This document shows, piece by piece, positions 44,275 to 54,621 of a stretch of 64,000 bases of DNA (positions are counted from its first letter, which is position 1; each line of letters starts with the position of its first letter). A program made the position numbers and the translations under genes. Location: assembly GCA_933207985.1 (NCBI GenBank), contig OW240917.1, positions 120,547,200-120,611,199 on the forward strand. Direction: 5' to 3'. The DNA is from Pelobates cultripes. Taxonomy: Eukaryota; Chordata; Amphibia; Anura; Pelobatidae. The notes below the pieces were generated by a model. The model ran no database searches, was not told where the DNA came from, and worked only from the letters and a program-made list of their open reading frames with translations.

Positions 44275-44495
44275 TATTTATATAGCAGATTTCTCTCAGT
44301 GGGACTCAAAGCGCTTTTCAGTGCACGCTCTCGTAATTAACCAAATCGTCAGCTGAATAGTAATTGATGGCACTCATTTTATAGACCTGGAAAGGATGAA
44401 GGGCTGAGCTGACCCTGCCAGGATTTGAAACTTGCATATTTGAACAGGCATAGTAGTCAGCGAATTTAACAACTGAGCTACCTCACCGGCATGTC
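44275..44495 (-). mobile_element. tRNA-derived SINE with L2-like tail
   Basis: On the minus strand the 5' part reads GGTAGCTCAGTTG (A-box-like) and, about 45 bp on, AAGTTTCAAATCC (decayed B box), as in a tRNA-derived pol III promoter. The body follows, and the 3' end has AAGCGCTTTGAGTCCCACTG and GCTATATAAATAC, resembling an L2 LINE tail. This is the MIR-type arrangement: pol III head, LINE-borrowed tail. Ends approximate. Confidence 0.65.
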
Positions 44496-45085
44496 GGCAT
44501 GATAGAGCAAGGATCTGGTCATGGCGTGGGCTTAAATGGCAGGGAGTAGGCATTTATTCTTTGTCATCATCAGAAAAACAATGCCATTTTACAACCATTG
44601 TAGTAAGACTGACACATTGGCATTTGTCTTCATAATATGGCTAACTATGTTCTAGTTAGAAAAAGAACCTATAACTGGGTGGTCTGTGTTAACTATGTCA
44701 CTAAACTGGTGCACATATCACAACGTGTGACATGCTGGGGCTAAATCGGAGCAAGATCAGTAGGAAAAGTGAAACACAAAAAAGAGAGAGAATCAATAGA
44801 AATGCATATTTTTCCATATGAAAATTACAAGCGGTTTTGGAAATGGTGTCTATATGTATATTTACAATTATGGATAATAAAGACAATGCACTCTTAACTG
44901 GAACAGGTCCAGGAAAGAAATACAGAGACGATGGGTTACAGGGGTACTAAAAAGGCCTAACCCTTATCTAAATAAACAATCAAAAATACACAGAAATGAG
45001 AGAGACAACGTCCCTAAGGAACAGGGACAAATCTCCTCAAAACTAGTACCCCCTTTTTTTACTGGGGCAATTAGAATACGTTTGT
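44496..45085. other. Unassigned DNA
   Basis: No feature seen. Confidence 0.3.
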
Positions 45086-45693
45086 CCACTATTGTGAACC
45101 AAATAAAGTGAAAAAAATAATAAATAGAAATTTATTGATAAATCAAAATTCTAAATGTTCCTATATTAAAATACACCAGACTGCTTAGACTGAATATGAA
45201 GGAACAAAATGGGAAGGCAAAAAAGCATTCCAATGTACACACTTGCAGATTATTCAACCCAGTATGGTTAATTAAGTATCCTTATGAAAAAGTAGCAGAA
45301 TGGCAACTAAAAATGCAACAGTGTAGCTACAATATCCAAAAGAGTTGACACATTATAATAAGTCAGGACAGGTTGAAATAAGTGCTAGTTCCTTCAAAAA
45401 AGATTCTATATAGACATAAATATAAGACTCCTCACTAAAAATAAATAAATAAACATTATAGGTCTCTAACCACAAGATCCTGATAGTTTCCTACCAATTA
45501 TAGAAAGTGTAATTCGGCCAAATTGGCTCAATATATCCCTGTAAAGTAGGTAAATCGACAGGACAGAAAGAGATAGGTAAATAATTGAAAAATAAAGTGA
45601 GGAGGTAATAGAAAGAGTTCATATATAGAAAACCCAAACTGGATTAAAGGCAGTCTAAAGAGTGTGGAGAGAACCCTCCACACTCCCCAAAAA

Positions 45694-45742
45694 AGGCCTA
45701 ACGCGCGTTTTGGCGATAATGTTCGCCTTTTTCAAGGGCATA
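45694..45742 (-). ncRNA. Decayed hammerhead-like motif in left PLE arm
   Basis: Minus strand GCCC, TTGAAAA, stem AGGCG / AACATTAT / CGCC, AAAACGCGCGTT, AGGCC. The CTGANGA box reads TTGAAAA and GAAA reads AAAA, so catalytic positions are lost, but the stems and the ACGCG palindrome of stem III persist. Confidence 0.5.
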
Positions 45743-46979
45743 GGTAGTGAACAAACATCCCCCTTTTATCCCCTTCATTTTATACCCCATTATTGGCTCC
45801 AAACACTTTGCCCATAATGAGTGGGCTGAGTTTGTTTGGTATGGCCAATCAGGATCGTCGGTGGGAGGGTCCAAATGGCGATTCCAGTGCATGCGTATAC
45901 TTCAACTCATTGCGCATGCGCAAATGCCGGCATTATCCCAGAGCATCACGCACGTGCATAGCCCGCATCATCAGCGCGCATAAAGTCCCCAGCACCAAAT
46001 ACTTGCGAATCTGTGTACATACACTCAGAACAGTTGCACATGCGTCAGGGTGGGCCGAAAAGCATGCATGTGCATAGCCAAGGCTTTTTCCATAGCAAAC
46101 TGCTATGCAACGAAAGGAGTAACTTAGAACCCCATCCAAGTCCAACAGATCCCCCATAATCATATACAAAATATAGAATAGATACAAAAACACCTGTGTG
46201 CAGGTAGACAACACACTTAGTGGGTAATAGGTACAGACATACAAAAATTACCCTTAGTCAATAGTGAAGTAGATGAAAGGACTCCTCTTATGTCCTTAAA
46301 ACAATATTGATATACTACCAGAAGGCAATCTACAACACAAAAATAATAGAAACGGACATAGAATAGTAACGTAGTATATTGGGAGTTATAGAGGTAGATA
46401 ATTGCACTCACAGACCCAATTTGATTGCAGGCATATCATAAATAACAATGTGTGTACTTCTGGACTTGTGGAACGTCAATCCCATACATAGGAGAGAGAA
46501 CAAGAAATAATAGTGCAGAGTATCTTAAGTAGAAATGACAAAATTTATTACAAGATACACTTACAAGAAAGATGTATCAAAAAGGCACATCAAACTCTGC
46601 TGTAGCTGCAACCCAATCCCTGGATCAGAAGAGCAGAAGAGCCAAATAAAAATAGAAATAAACTTACAAAGTCTCACATTTTCATACAAAGTATTTGAAA
46701 TATAATCAATCAATAATAAAATGAGCATGTGACTCTCACAAGGTAATATATTTAGAGAGGTCTGGGGAGTATTAAAGAGACAGGGGTAAATAAACAGGGG
46801 TAACACTAAAGAGGAAATCAAAAAAATTATTACTTAAATACATAAATCAAAATAATAATACAAAATGGCAGGTTTCCTTCCAAAGTATACACAGGGCCTG
46901 ATACCTAGAATCAAGAAAAAAGATCAAAAAGTCACGAATAATAGATCACTTAGATTAAGGAGTGTAGCTTAAGCAGCTC

Positions 46980-46982
<3 letters not shown>

Positions 46983-47034
<52 letters not shown>
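46983..47034. repeat. (TA)n microsatellite
   Basis: About 52 bp of alternating TA inside the PLE UTR-like region. Confidence 0.95.
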
Positions 47035-47036
<2 letters not shown>

Positions 47037-47373
47037 ATATGTCAGCATATGTAAACTTATACACATAGACATACATACATCCAGGTGTATATCCAGGATA
47101 CATAAAGTGCAAGTGAATGGACAGAGAGGAAACACTCATTAAACATATCAGTGAATGGGTCACTTAGATTGAGGAATGAAGATCCTACAGATTTCATCCT
47201 CCTACGTATATATATATACATATACATCCACATTTAAGTGTCCCTAGATTCAATTAACCTCAGATGAATGGAGCAAAAGAGAATCCCTTGTTGAAACCCA
47301 TCGGTTGTAATGTCTTAAGCCTATAGATCCATCTAGATTCTCTCTGTCTTAATAGACGGTCATAATTTCCACG

Positions 47374-47721
47374 TCATGGATGTCTCTTAACCCATTCAAG
47401 ACCACAGAATTTTAAATTACTGGCATCACCATGATGGTGTTCCTTAAGGTGTCTTGAAATGGGTGTTTCCAGGCAGTTCCTAGGGGACCTTACGTGCTCC
47501 ATGATCCTTTCCTTAAAGGCTCTAAAAGTCTTTCCTGCATACTTTTGTCCACAAGAGCAAGACAACAAATAGACCAAACCCTTTGTATTACAATTAAAGA
47601 AATTTCCAATTCTAATAGAGGCCTGGCCTGTGCTGTCATTTACTATCTTGGATTCTTTCAAGATATATTTGCAGGCTACACATCTACCGCAGCCATAGGA
47701 ACCACATGGGGGATTGCCCAA
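47374..47721 (-). pseudogene. Penelope-like GIY-YIG endonuclease fragment
   Basis: The C-terminal endonuclease of a Penelope-like polyprotein, which nicks target DNA. The 115-codon frame shows CGRCVACKYI (Cys-x-x-Cys linker found just before the domain), GLVYLLSCSCGQKYAGKTFR (the GIY-YIG pair as GLVY and KYAG, then the catalytic-side Arg in FRAFKERIMEH) and SRHLKEHHHGD. It ends at a stop where homologues continue slightly further. The RT part expected upstream on the minus strand (above 47721) has been replaced by the inverted arm, so the copy is 5'-truncated. Confidence 0.85.
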
Positions 47722-47932
47722 CCATGTGTCTCTTGGCTGCGGTTTGATGGACAGATGACTTGGTACAAGTAGGTCGCGAATATTGCGCTGGAATCACCAT
47801 TTGGACCCTCCTACAGACGATCCTGATTGGCCATACCAAACAAACTCAGCCCACTCATTATGGGCAAAGTGTTTGGTGCCAATAATGGGGTATAAAATGA
47901 AGGGGATAAACGGGGGATGTTTGTTCACTACC

Positions 47933-47982
47933 TATGCCCTTGAAAAAGGCGAAAATTATCGCCGAAACGCGTGTTGGGCCTT
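47933..47982 (+). ncRNA. Partly conserved hammerhead-like motif in right PLE arm
   Basis: Plus strand GCCC, TTGAAAA, stem AGGCG / AAAATTAT / CGCC, GAAACGCGTGTT, GGGCC. GAAA and the stems are intact (stem I GCCC/GGGC), but TTGAAAA replaces CTGANGA, including loss of the invariant G near its end. Better preserved than its partner at 45.7 kb. Confidence 0.55.
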
Positions 47983-48594
47983 TTTTGGGGAGTGTGGAGG
48001 GTTCTCTCCACATTCTTTAGATTGCCTTTAATCCAGTTTGGGTTTTCTATATATGAACTCTTTCTATTACCTCCTCACTTTATTTTTCAATTATTTACCT
48101 ATCTCTTTCTGTCCTGTCGATATACCTACTTTACAGGGATATATTGAGCCAATTTGGCTGAATTACACTTTCCATAATTGGTAGGAAACTATCAGGATCT
48201 TGTGGTTAGAGACCTATAATGTTTATTTATTTATTTTTAGTGAGGAGTCTTATATTTATGTCTATATAGAATCTTTTTTGAAGGAACTAGCACTTATTTC
48301 AACCTGTCCTGACTTATTATAATGTGTCAACTCTTTTGGATATTGTAGCTACACTGTTGCATTTTTAGTTGCCATTCTGCTACTTTTTCATAAGGATACT
48401 TAATTAACCATACTGGGTTGAATAATCTGCAAGTGTGTACATTGGAATGCTTTTTTGCCTTCCCTTTTTGTTCCTTCATATTCAGTCTAAGCAGTCTGGT
48501 GTATTTTAATATAGGAACATTTAGAATTTTGATTTATCAATAAATTTCTATTTATTATTTTTTTCACTTTATTTGGTACACAATAGTGTATATT

Positions 48595-50032
48595 TACAAT
48601 TGTGTACAAAGGTTATTGAAATTATTACACAAAACTAAGTAGAACTTTATGTTAAACTTATTGGTGCTCTTTGCCATTTTATGTTATGCACTACACAAAT
48701 TGAGATAGTAAGTGACCTCTCACTTAGGATAGTATTATTGTTTTAATGCCTTCAGTCACTACAAGCAATATCTACTTCTTTTCCCAGCAACATATAGCAA
48801 ACTCGGAGAGGCTTCAGATCCAAATCCACTCCAAGCAATATCTTCCATTTTTTGACTGGTTTCTTTTCTATTCCCTTTATAGTAAGCAGTTTTTTGGTGT
48901 TTGGCATCTTCCCCAATGCCCTCCTCAATCACATAACATCTTAGTAGACTGGCAAATGCTCTCAGGCTCCTGTCCATTACCTTCAAATCTACCCCTACGC
49001 TCTCATTTCTCAAGTCTCCATCAACTTTATTAACCTTTAGATTGTAGGCTTATGAGTCAGTTAGCTTAGTACTTTGTATAAAAGGGCTGTAAATTGTAGA
49101 TCTCAGCTCATGGACAAGGTCCTCTATTCTGTTGTACTGGTTTGTCTATTTTGTATTGTCTATTTTTACTGATTGTATATCACTACAGAATATGTTGGTA
49201 ATTTATAAATGGAAGTAGTAATAATGGTAATAATAATGAACATAGTACTTAATGCACAGAGGAGAAATAAGATAAATAAACTGGTAGTTGATGCAATGGG
49301 ATAATCTATTTCTAATACAAACTCTTCAGTTGATAAAAGTTATCTTAGAATAAAATGATGTTTGGGCAGGACCACATACTTGTTCCATAGTAACATGATA
49401 TGTATAACATATCTAACAAAGAGCATCATCAGAAGTGGTAAAGTGTGCCAACCATTTAGGTACTAGCTAGCAATACCTTTAGAACATTTTCCAAAGTAGT
49501 TTAATATGTGTGGCACACCATGTGTTACCTTGGTAGAATTGAAATACTGTCTTCCATTGTACTGAATCTAGGCAATTTCTAAATCACTGATTTGTTTGGA
49601 GTTTTAGGTTGTTTAATACCCATTTGTTTGAGGCTAGGTTTTGAGAAAATGTAAAGATCTCAAATAAAATCATACCGAACATTACAATTTTTTGACCCCG
49701 ACATTATGCCCCCACTACATTGTTATGTAGGGTCTCCACCCACTGTTCAGGGGTGGGGACTGGGGGGAGAGGCAGTAGGTCCCCCTCCTCATTGTTATGT
49801 AGGGCCCCCACCCACCGCGCAGGGGTGGGAGCCGGGGGGAGGACAGCAGGTCCCTATTTATACATGACAAAACCTTAGATGTCTATTGCATTATGTTTGT
49901 CACAGATATGTACAATATAATTCTTTACAATGATATATATATTAAAGAATACTTGGTTAAAAAAATGACTTAATTTAAAAAATTACAATGTTCAAAGTCT
50001 TTGTTAAGTCCATGTGGGATAAGGGTATTAAA
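48595..50032. other. Mostly unassigned; L2-like relic and a two-copy minisatellite
   Basis: 48920-49230 looks like an old L2-like 3' end (CACTACAGAATATGTTGGTA then TTATAAATGGAAGTAGTAAT). 49706-49853 holds two copies of an about 75-bp unit (CATTGTTATGTAGGG, then CCACCCAC, CAGGGGTGGG, GGGGGGAG, CAGTAGGTCCC). Nothing else recognised. Confidence 0.45.
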
Positions 50033-50405
50033 TTAAAAAATTAGTTTAATCTCTGATTGTCCCAAACTTTTGATTAAATCACCATCTCTCCAGCCATTAT
50101 TCACCTTCTGAATGCCTTTAAATTGTAAACAGGAAGGATCAGCATTATGGTTGTCCCTAAAATGAAGTGACACATGTTTTTCAAATTTATGTTTAATATT
50201 ATAGACATGCTCACCTACCCTCGTGCGTAAAGGTCTAGTGCTACGTCCAATATAATTTAAACCGCAAAGACAGGTGAGCATGTCGATAACACCACTGGAG
50301 TGGCAAGTGATGCACTCCTTGATGTTGTATTCTTTTCCTCTAACTTCAAATTGTGGAATATGGCATCTTTTGGATTAAGTCAATTAACACGCTCTACATT
50401 TGCCA
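50033..50405 (-). pseudogene. Penelope-like GIY-YIG endonuclease (second PLE)
   Basis: The minus strand encodes GGKCRAC (Cys-x-x-Cys linker), then after two in-frame stops CHSSGVIDMLTCLCGLNYIG and RSTRPLRTRVGEHV. The GIY element reads GVID and the YIG element NYIG is intact, with Arg and Glu-His of the conserved helix (RTRVGEH). The continuation HVSLHFRDNHNADPSCLQF is the usual C-terminal part. The frame 50281-50033 is open to its stop. It belongs with the RT pieces just upstream on the minus strand. Not the same subfamily as the 47.4-kb fragment. Confidence 0.85.
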
Positions 50406-50948
50406 CCAAAAAAGCCAGTGTATTTTGTAATTATTGCTAAAATTCTTGTCCTTTCTTTGTGAGATTATATTGTCAGTTAAAACTTTCTTTAGAATAGGTA
50501 GACCCCTATGTGTGATTTTTGGTTTTGCTGGTAAAATTTCCTTGCGAATCGGGTCATTTAGTAGTAGATGCCAATGTTTATTAATAATACCTCTCACTTT
50601 TCCATTATGGTTACCCGAAAATTGTCATACAAAGGAAAGCGATTTATCATGTGCATCTGAGTTTTTTGTTTTGTATTTCAATAATTCTTCTCTTTCAATC
50701 TGGTCTACTTATTCTAGGGCCCCATGTAGAGAACTGTCACTATAGCCTCTATCCTTAAAATCTTTTTACCCCTGGTTCATAAAAAAAATTTGCTCCATGC
50801 AATTCCTTTTGATCCTGATGAATCGACTCTTAGGCACATTTTCGAGCCAGGGACTATATTGACAGCTGTTTTTTTCGATGTAACTGTTTACATCTACGGC
50901 CTTAAAAAAGGTCTTGGTTTTAATTAAATCATCTTCTACGTAAATCAA
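50406..50948 (-). pseudogene. Penelope-like RT C-terminal part
   Basis: Two minus-strand frames carry conserved PLE sequence between the RT palm and the endonuclease: 50948-50766 (DDLIKTKTFFKAVDVNSYIE, YSPWLENVPKSRFIRIKRNC) and 50597-50394 (GIINKHWHLLLNDPIRKEIL, PAKPKITHRGLPILKKVL). They are joined in order, with indels between. The palm with its catalytic Asp pair is absent on this strand and instead sits inverted at 50985-51131. Confidence 0.82.
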
Positions 50949-50984
50949 GTTGCCTGAGCAAGGATGGTTGCTGGGGAGCCAACC

Positions 50985-51131
50985 TGGTGCTCTATAAAAG
51001 GTATATCAATGACCTGCTCTTTATTTGGAAAGGTGGAGAAATACTTCTCCAACAATTTATTAGCCATGTAAATGCCAATGATTGCGGCATCACTCTGTCG
51101 CATAGAAGATGATTTAATTAAAACCAAGACC
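50985..51131 (+). pseudogene. Penelope-like RT palm, inverted relative to the rest
   Basis: The plus strand reads NLVLYKRYINDLLFIWKGG, then LLQQFISHVNANDCGITLS: the RT catalytic motif (YIND in place of YIDD) and the following conserved stretch. It ends with GAAGATGATTTAATTAAAAC, then CAAGACC (51104-51131), which is also present inverted at 50911-50940 where the minus-strand part starts. The 5' piece of the PLE was thus copied in the opposite orientation with a short overlap. Confidence 0.8.
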
Positions 51132-51479
51132 CTATCTAAGGCTTATAGTATGCACAAAGGTGATGCCCCATACCCACAGTATGAGGGGAGATCAACTAAA
51201 AAGGGGTTCCATTTTAATATATAATCTTATAATTATTATCTGGTTTGCAATGTATTTATTTGTATTATGTTATTTCTATATTATTATATAGCATTTGTAT
51301 AGTTTTAAAATTCTTATTTATATGTACAGACATGAATATAAATTATCACTTGTTCTACTGATTGTGAGTATGGCTCCACAATATGTAAATGCTGGACTTG
51401 GACTGTTAGCCAATGGGAGACTCGATACTGCCCTTAAATTTGCCCATTTGATTGATGGCCGATACTCACCTAATATCCT

Positions 51480-51520
51480 GACGAAGCCGGAAGGCAAAAC
51501 ATGTAGACTCCTCCACTTGG
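51480..51520 (+). ncRNA. Decayed hammerhead-like motif near second PLE
   Basis: Plus strand CTGACGA, stem AGCC / GGAA / GGC, then AAAACATGTAG. CTGANGA is intact and stem III is the palindrome ACATGT, but the G of GAAA is A and stem I is weak. Lies about 350 bp beyond the inverted RT piece, so probably in its pLTR. Confidence 0.5.
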
Positions 51521-53225
51521 TGATAAATACCAGACTTTTGTGAGTAGCGGTGCTTGCAGCCCTCAGACACTCACCTACTTACATCTTGTAATCCACCTCA
51601 TATCCTGACATTTTAACTGATGTATCAATAAATCTGATGTACTAGTGATCAGACTAGAATCTTTATATTACTACACAACTTTGCTATACAGGCTATACTA
51701 TTATATTTTGACTCTTTTTATTTTACATGCATTTGCCCTGTTTGGAATTTCATCTGGAGAAACAAATTTAAGTATACCATGTTATTGCTTGGCACTACTG
51801 GTATATCTTGCACCAAGATTATTCTTTATGCGCTCCACTTACTGTTTAATTCTATGTTTGTGTGTGCTAAAAAACTTTCTGGGGTAAAAGCACAAGTGTG
51901 AAGCAGCACTGATAATTATTATTAACACTGTTTCTGTTTTGTATTTTTTATAACATTCTGATTTTATTTTCTTGAGGAGATTGTTTTTACCCATTTTCTC
52001 TCTTTCTGAATGTTTATTTAGCGCTTTTACGATTATTTTGTTTATACAATCAGGAGATACTGGCTGCATGTCTTCACTATCATGAAACATTTACTGCTAG
52101 AACGTTTTGTTTTCATTACACTCATTTTTGGTAGAGGGACATTTTTTTAAATTTCTAGGCTTTTAGTCTACCTAATGATATGCAGCCCGTGTGGTTACAT
52201 TCATCAGTAATTGATGTTCTCTCGTATTCCTGTAGTTCTAGTTTCTAGTTTTGGAGTGTTTTCAAATTCCATCTGTTTTTTTCTTTCTTTAGAAATTTGC
52301 TGGAATAATTAATGAGTGTCAAAATTTGATTACATCTGTTCTGTGTATAAAAACATCTCTGACTCTGTAAAAAAATGTTTTATAGGTTTTTTTGGAGATA
52401 TTTTAAAGGAAATGGATATACTCCTCATTTGTAGCAGAAACCTCAGGGGCATAATTGATTAAAACGTACTAGTTTAATGAGATCAGTTATGATTATAGAG
52501 AGACTGTGTGCAACAAATATCCGGAGCATGCTCTGATCATCACTGAGACCGTCATCCTCCAATTGGCCTTTGCAAAAATTTAACTGAAAGAATAACATAA
52601 TGCAATTAAGAGAAGCTGTTATGAACTAGATATTGATTCAGTAAAACGGAGGAATGTTATTAAGGTTTTGGTCCTAAGAGGGACAGTCTACCTCCCTGTC
52701 TGTCTATTGTTGGTAACTTAGACTAGCAGGTTTCCACACTGTAAGTATCGATAAAATATCTCTTTACTGTAAGCTCTGATCACAGCCATCCTTGAGAATT
52801 AAAAAGAAAATGGTATAAACTATATAATATGTTCCGTTTATTATTGTTTCATTTTCTGAAGAAATTAGAACAGGAGCGGGCCTCTATACACACAGTTGTA
52901 CTCTCAGTGGAAGATAAAAGCAGTGCCCCACTCCATAAGGGCACATGGGGACGTACCCCACCAGTTTTTATGTGGGGATAAATTTACTTGCAGTAATTTA
53001 GAAAAACTAAAATTATTTTTCTACAGGTGAGGGTAATACACCAAAAATATATATATAAAAAAATGTCTCTTTAATTCTGTAATAGGTTTCAGTTGTGCAA
53101 TGCCCCTCTTCCTCATTGGTGACTGTTTGTAGAAGATTACTGGAGGGAATCTAGGCAAGAACACAAAAAATGGGTCTGGTTTGAATTCTTCCCTGTTTCA
53201 GCAGGTTTTGCCCATGACTACTCTC
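51521..53225. other. Unassigned DNA
   Basis: AT-rich with no coding motif. The first few hundred bases may still be PLE terminal sequence. Confidence 0.35.
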
Positions 53226-53307
53226 CTTTAACCCCTTAAGGACCAAGCTTTTGGAATAAAAGGGATTCAAGACATGTCACACATGTCATGTGTTCTTAAG
53301 GGGTTAA
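53226..53307. mobile_element. 82-bp piggyBac-like MITE
   Basis: TTAA at both ends (53226-53229, 53304-53307) with inverted repeats CCCCTTAAGGACC and TTCTTAAGGGG. The centre ACATGTCACACATGTCATGT is itself palindromic. Same termini as the 3.1-kb element at 8.7 kb. Confidence 0.8.
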
Positions 53308-53348
53308 GAAGGAATCTAAATAATTTTCCAATGAGTTACCATTCAGGC

Positions 53349-53411
53349 AGCAAAGCCAGCTGCCCATGAGTAAAGACACTGGGGCAAAGCCAGCTGCCCA
53401 TGAGTGAAGAC
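53349..53411. repeat. Short tandem duplication
   Basis: GCAAAGCCAGCTGCCCATGA followed by GT(A/G)AAGACA occurs twice with a period of about 38 bp just before the LTR. Confidence 0.8.
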
Positions 53412-53425
53412 ATCCAATTGACCAA

Positions 53426-54520
53426 TGTGGCGGAACCAACCTCGCCACTGGGCATTGGAGAAGACTGATTGCCGGCCTCCTGCCCTGTGACTATGGCCCC
53501 ATGTTGAAAGGATGGATTTTCCCCTGCAAAGACCCAAAAGCTGGGTCTTTCAGTACTTCCCCTATGTGAGCAGTGTTACCCAGATAGCTATGCCATGGAG
53601 CCCATTTGTATAATGAAAGACTATGGGAAAGACTTTGGCTCCATGGCAATTGAACTGTATGTGTGTGCTCTGAGCGCCATTCAGTAATAATGTGCGCTCA
53701 GATCTGAGCTATCTGGGGATATGTTGAATGTACCTGTTTTGTGCAATGGCTGCACAGTTATATGTTTTATGTGTTTTATTGTCTTTTGCTGCCATGTGGC
53801 TAATGGAGTTTTGCCTCTGTCCTGGAGATAATTGGATTACTTCCCCAATTATCTCCAGGATAGAAGACTCTGTGGAACTGGTTTTGGGCAGAAAAGCCAT
53901 GCTGCATTTGGTCAAATAGGACTTTTCCTTAACTTTTGAACCACTGGACCAATATGTATGATTTTGACATATGTTTGTATTTGGAGTATGCTGATTCTGA
54001 AATGTAAGTTTTATGTGAATGTGATGCATACTTTCCAAGTTATGAATAATGTGGAAAAACTGTATTTCACTGGCTGTGATAATTAGATTAACCATTGTGT
54101 TCAGTAATCATATCACAGCCAGAGGGGAGGATTTTGTGTGGGAGTGTCTTTCTGTAATGTATGTGTGTTATTGGTTGTTATGTAAAACCCTGTGGGCAGT
54201 ACTAAGTTTGTGGATTGGGAATAAAAGAGGCTGTATGTGCCAGTCCAGTCAGTTCATGCTTAACCCTCAAAGTGAAGTGACGTCTCATTATTGGGGGAGG
54301 ATTTATTGTATGCTGTTCCAGTTTGACTGCTAGGGTTCTAAACCCATCCGTATGGTTTTTGCCTATTCAGCTGTTTATAGCATTCATATGCTTGAGAGAA
54401 GGTATACGCTTCTTCGGTTTGGTGATTGTGGTGTCTGCCAGAGTGCTTGGAGTCCTGAGGAAACGCTAGGAGCATCCTTTAACGGAGGTACCCAGTCGGG
54501 GTGCCAAGTGATCCATTACA
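53426..54520 (+). repeat. 5' LTR, full-length form (1,095 bp)
   Basis: TGTGGCGGAACC to GATCCATTACA. Contains a 15-bp perfect hairpin at about 53821-53859 (CCTGGAGATAATTGG / CCAATTATCTCCAGG), a second inverted pair at about 54072-54121 (TGGCTGTGAT / ATCACAGCCA) and AATAAAAG at 54220-54227, at the place of TATAAAAG in the solo LTR, so probably the core promoter. It has an extra segment (54001-54326) absent from the 3' LTR. Confidence 0.9.
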
Positions 54521-54521
54521 T

Positions 54522-54539
54522 TGGTGGCAGCGGTGGGAT
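54522..54539 (+). promoter_or_regulatory. Primer-binding site, tRNA-Leu
   Basis: TGGTGGCAGCGGTGGGAT, one base after the LTR, is the exact complement of the last 18 bases of vertebrate tRNA-Leu (AAG/TAG type) including CCA, as far as I recall that tRNA. Minus-strand DNA synthesis would start here. Confidence 0.88.
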
Positions 54540-54621
54540 GGCATCCTGGTGTGAGAGGAACAGCAACCTGGAGACACAGGAATTATTATGGAGCGGCATA
54601 GAGCCAGCGAGTCCCTGGACA

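Larger units (their letters stand above)
45086..48594 (-). mobile_element. Penelope-like element with about 810-bp inverted arms
   Basis: Left arm 45086-45892 and right arm 47784-48594 are inverted copies at high identity, each with a hammerhead-like motif and (complement) CTCCCCAAAAAAGGCC next to it. Between them a minus-strand GIY-YIG remnant (47374-47721) is followed by about 1.5 kb of UTR-like AT-rich DNA. The left arm is in the same orientation as the coding remnant (3' pLTR); the right arm is inverted, a layout known for PLE copies. RT sequence is missing. Confidence 0.8.

Noticed and set aside
53709..54095. 128-codon minus-strand ORF
   Set aside because: Antisense inside the 5' LTR and present as a shadow in the 3' LTR as well.
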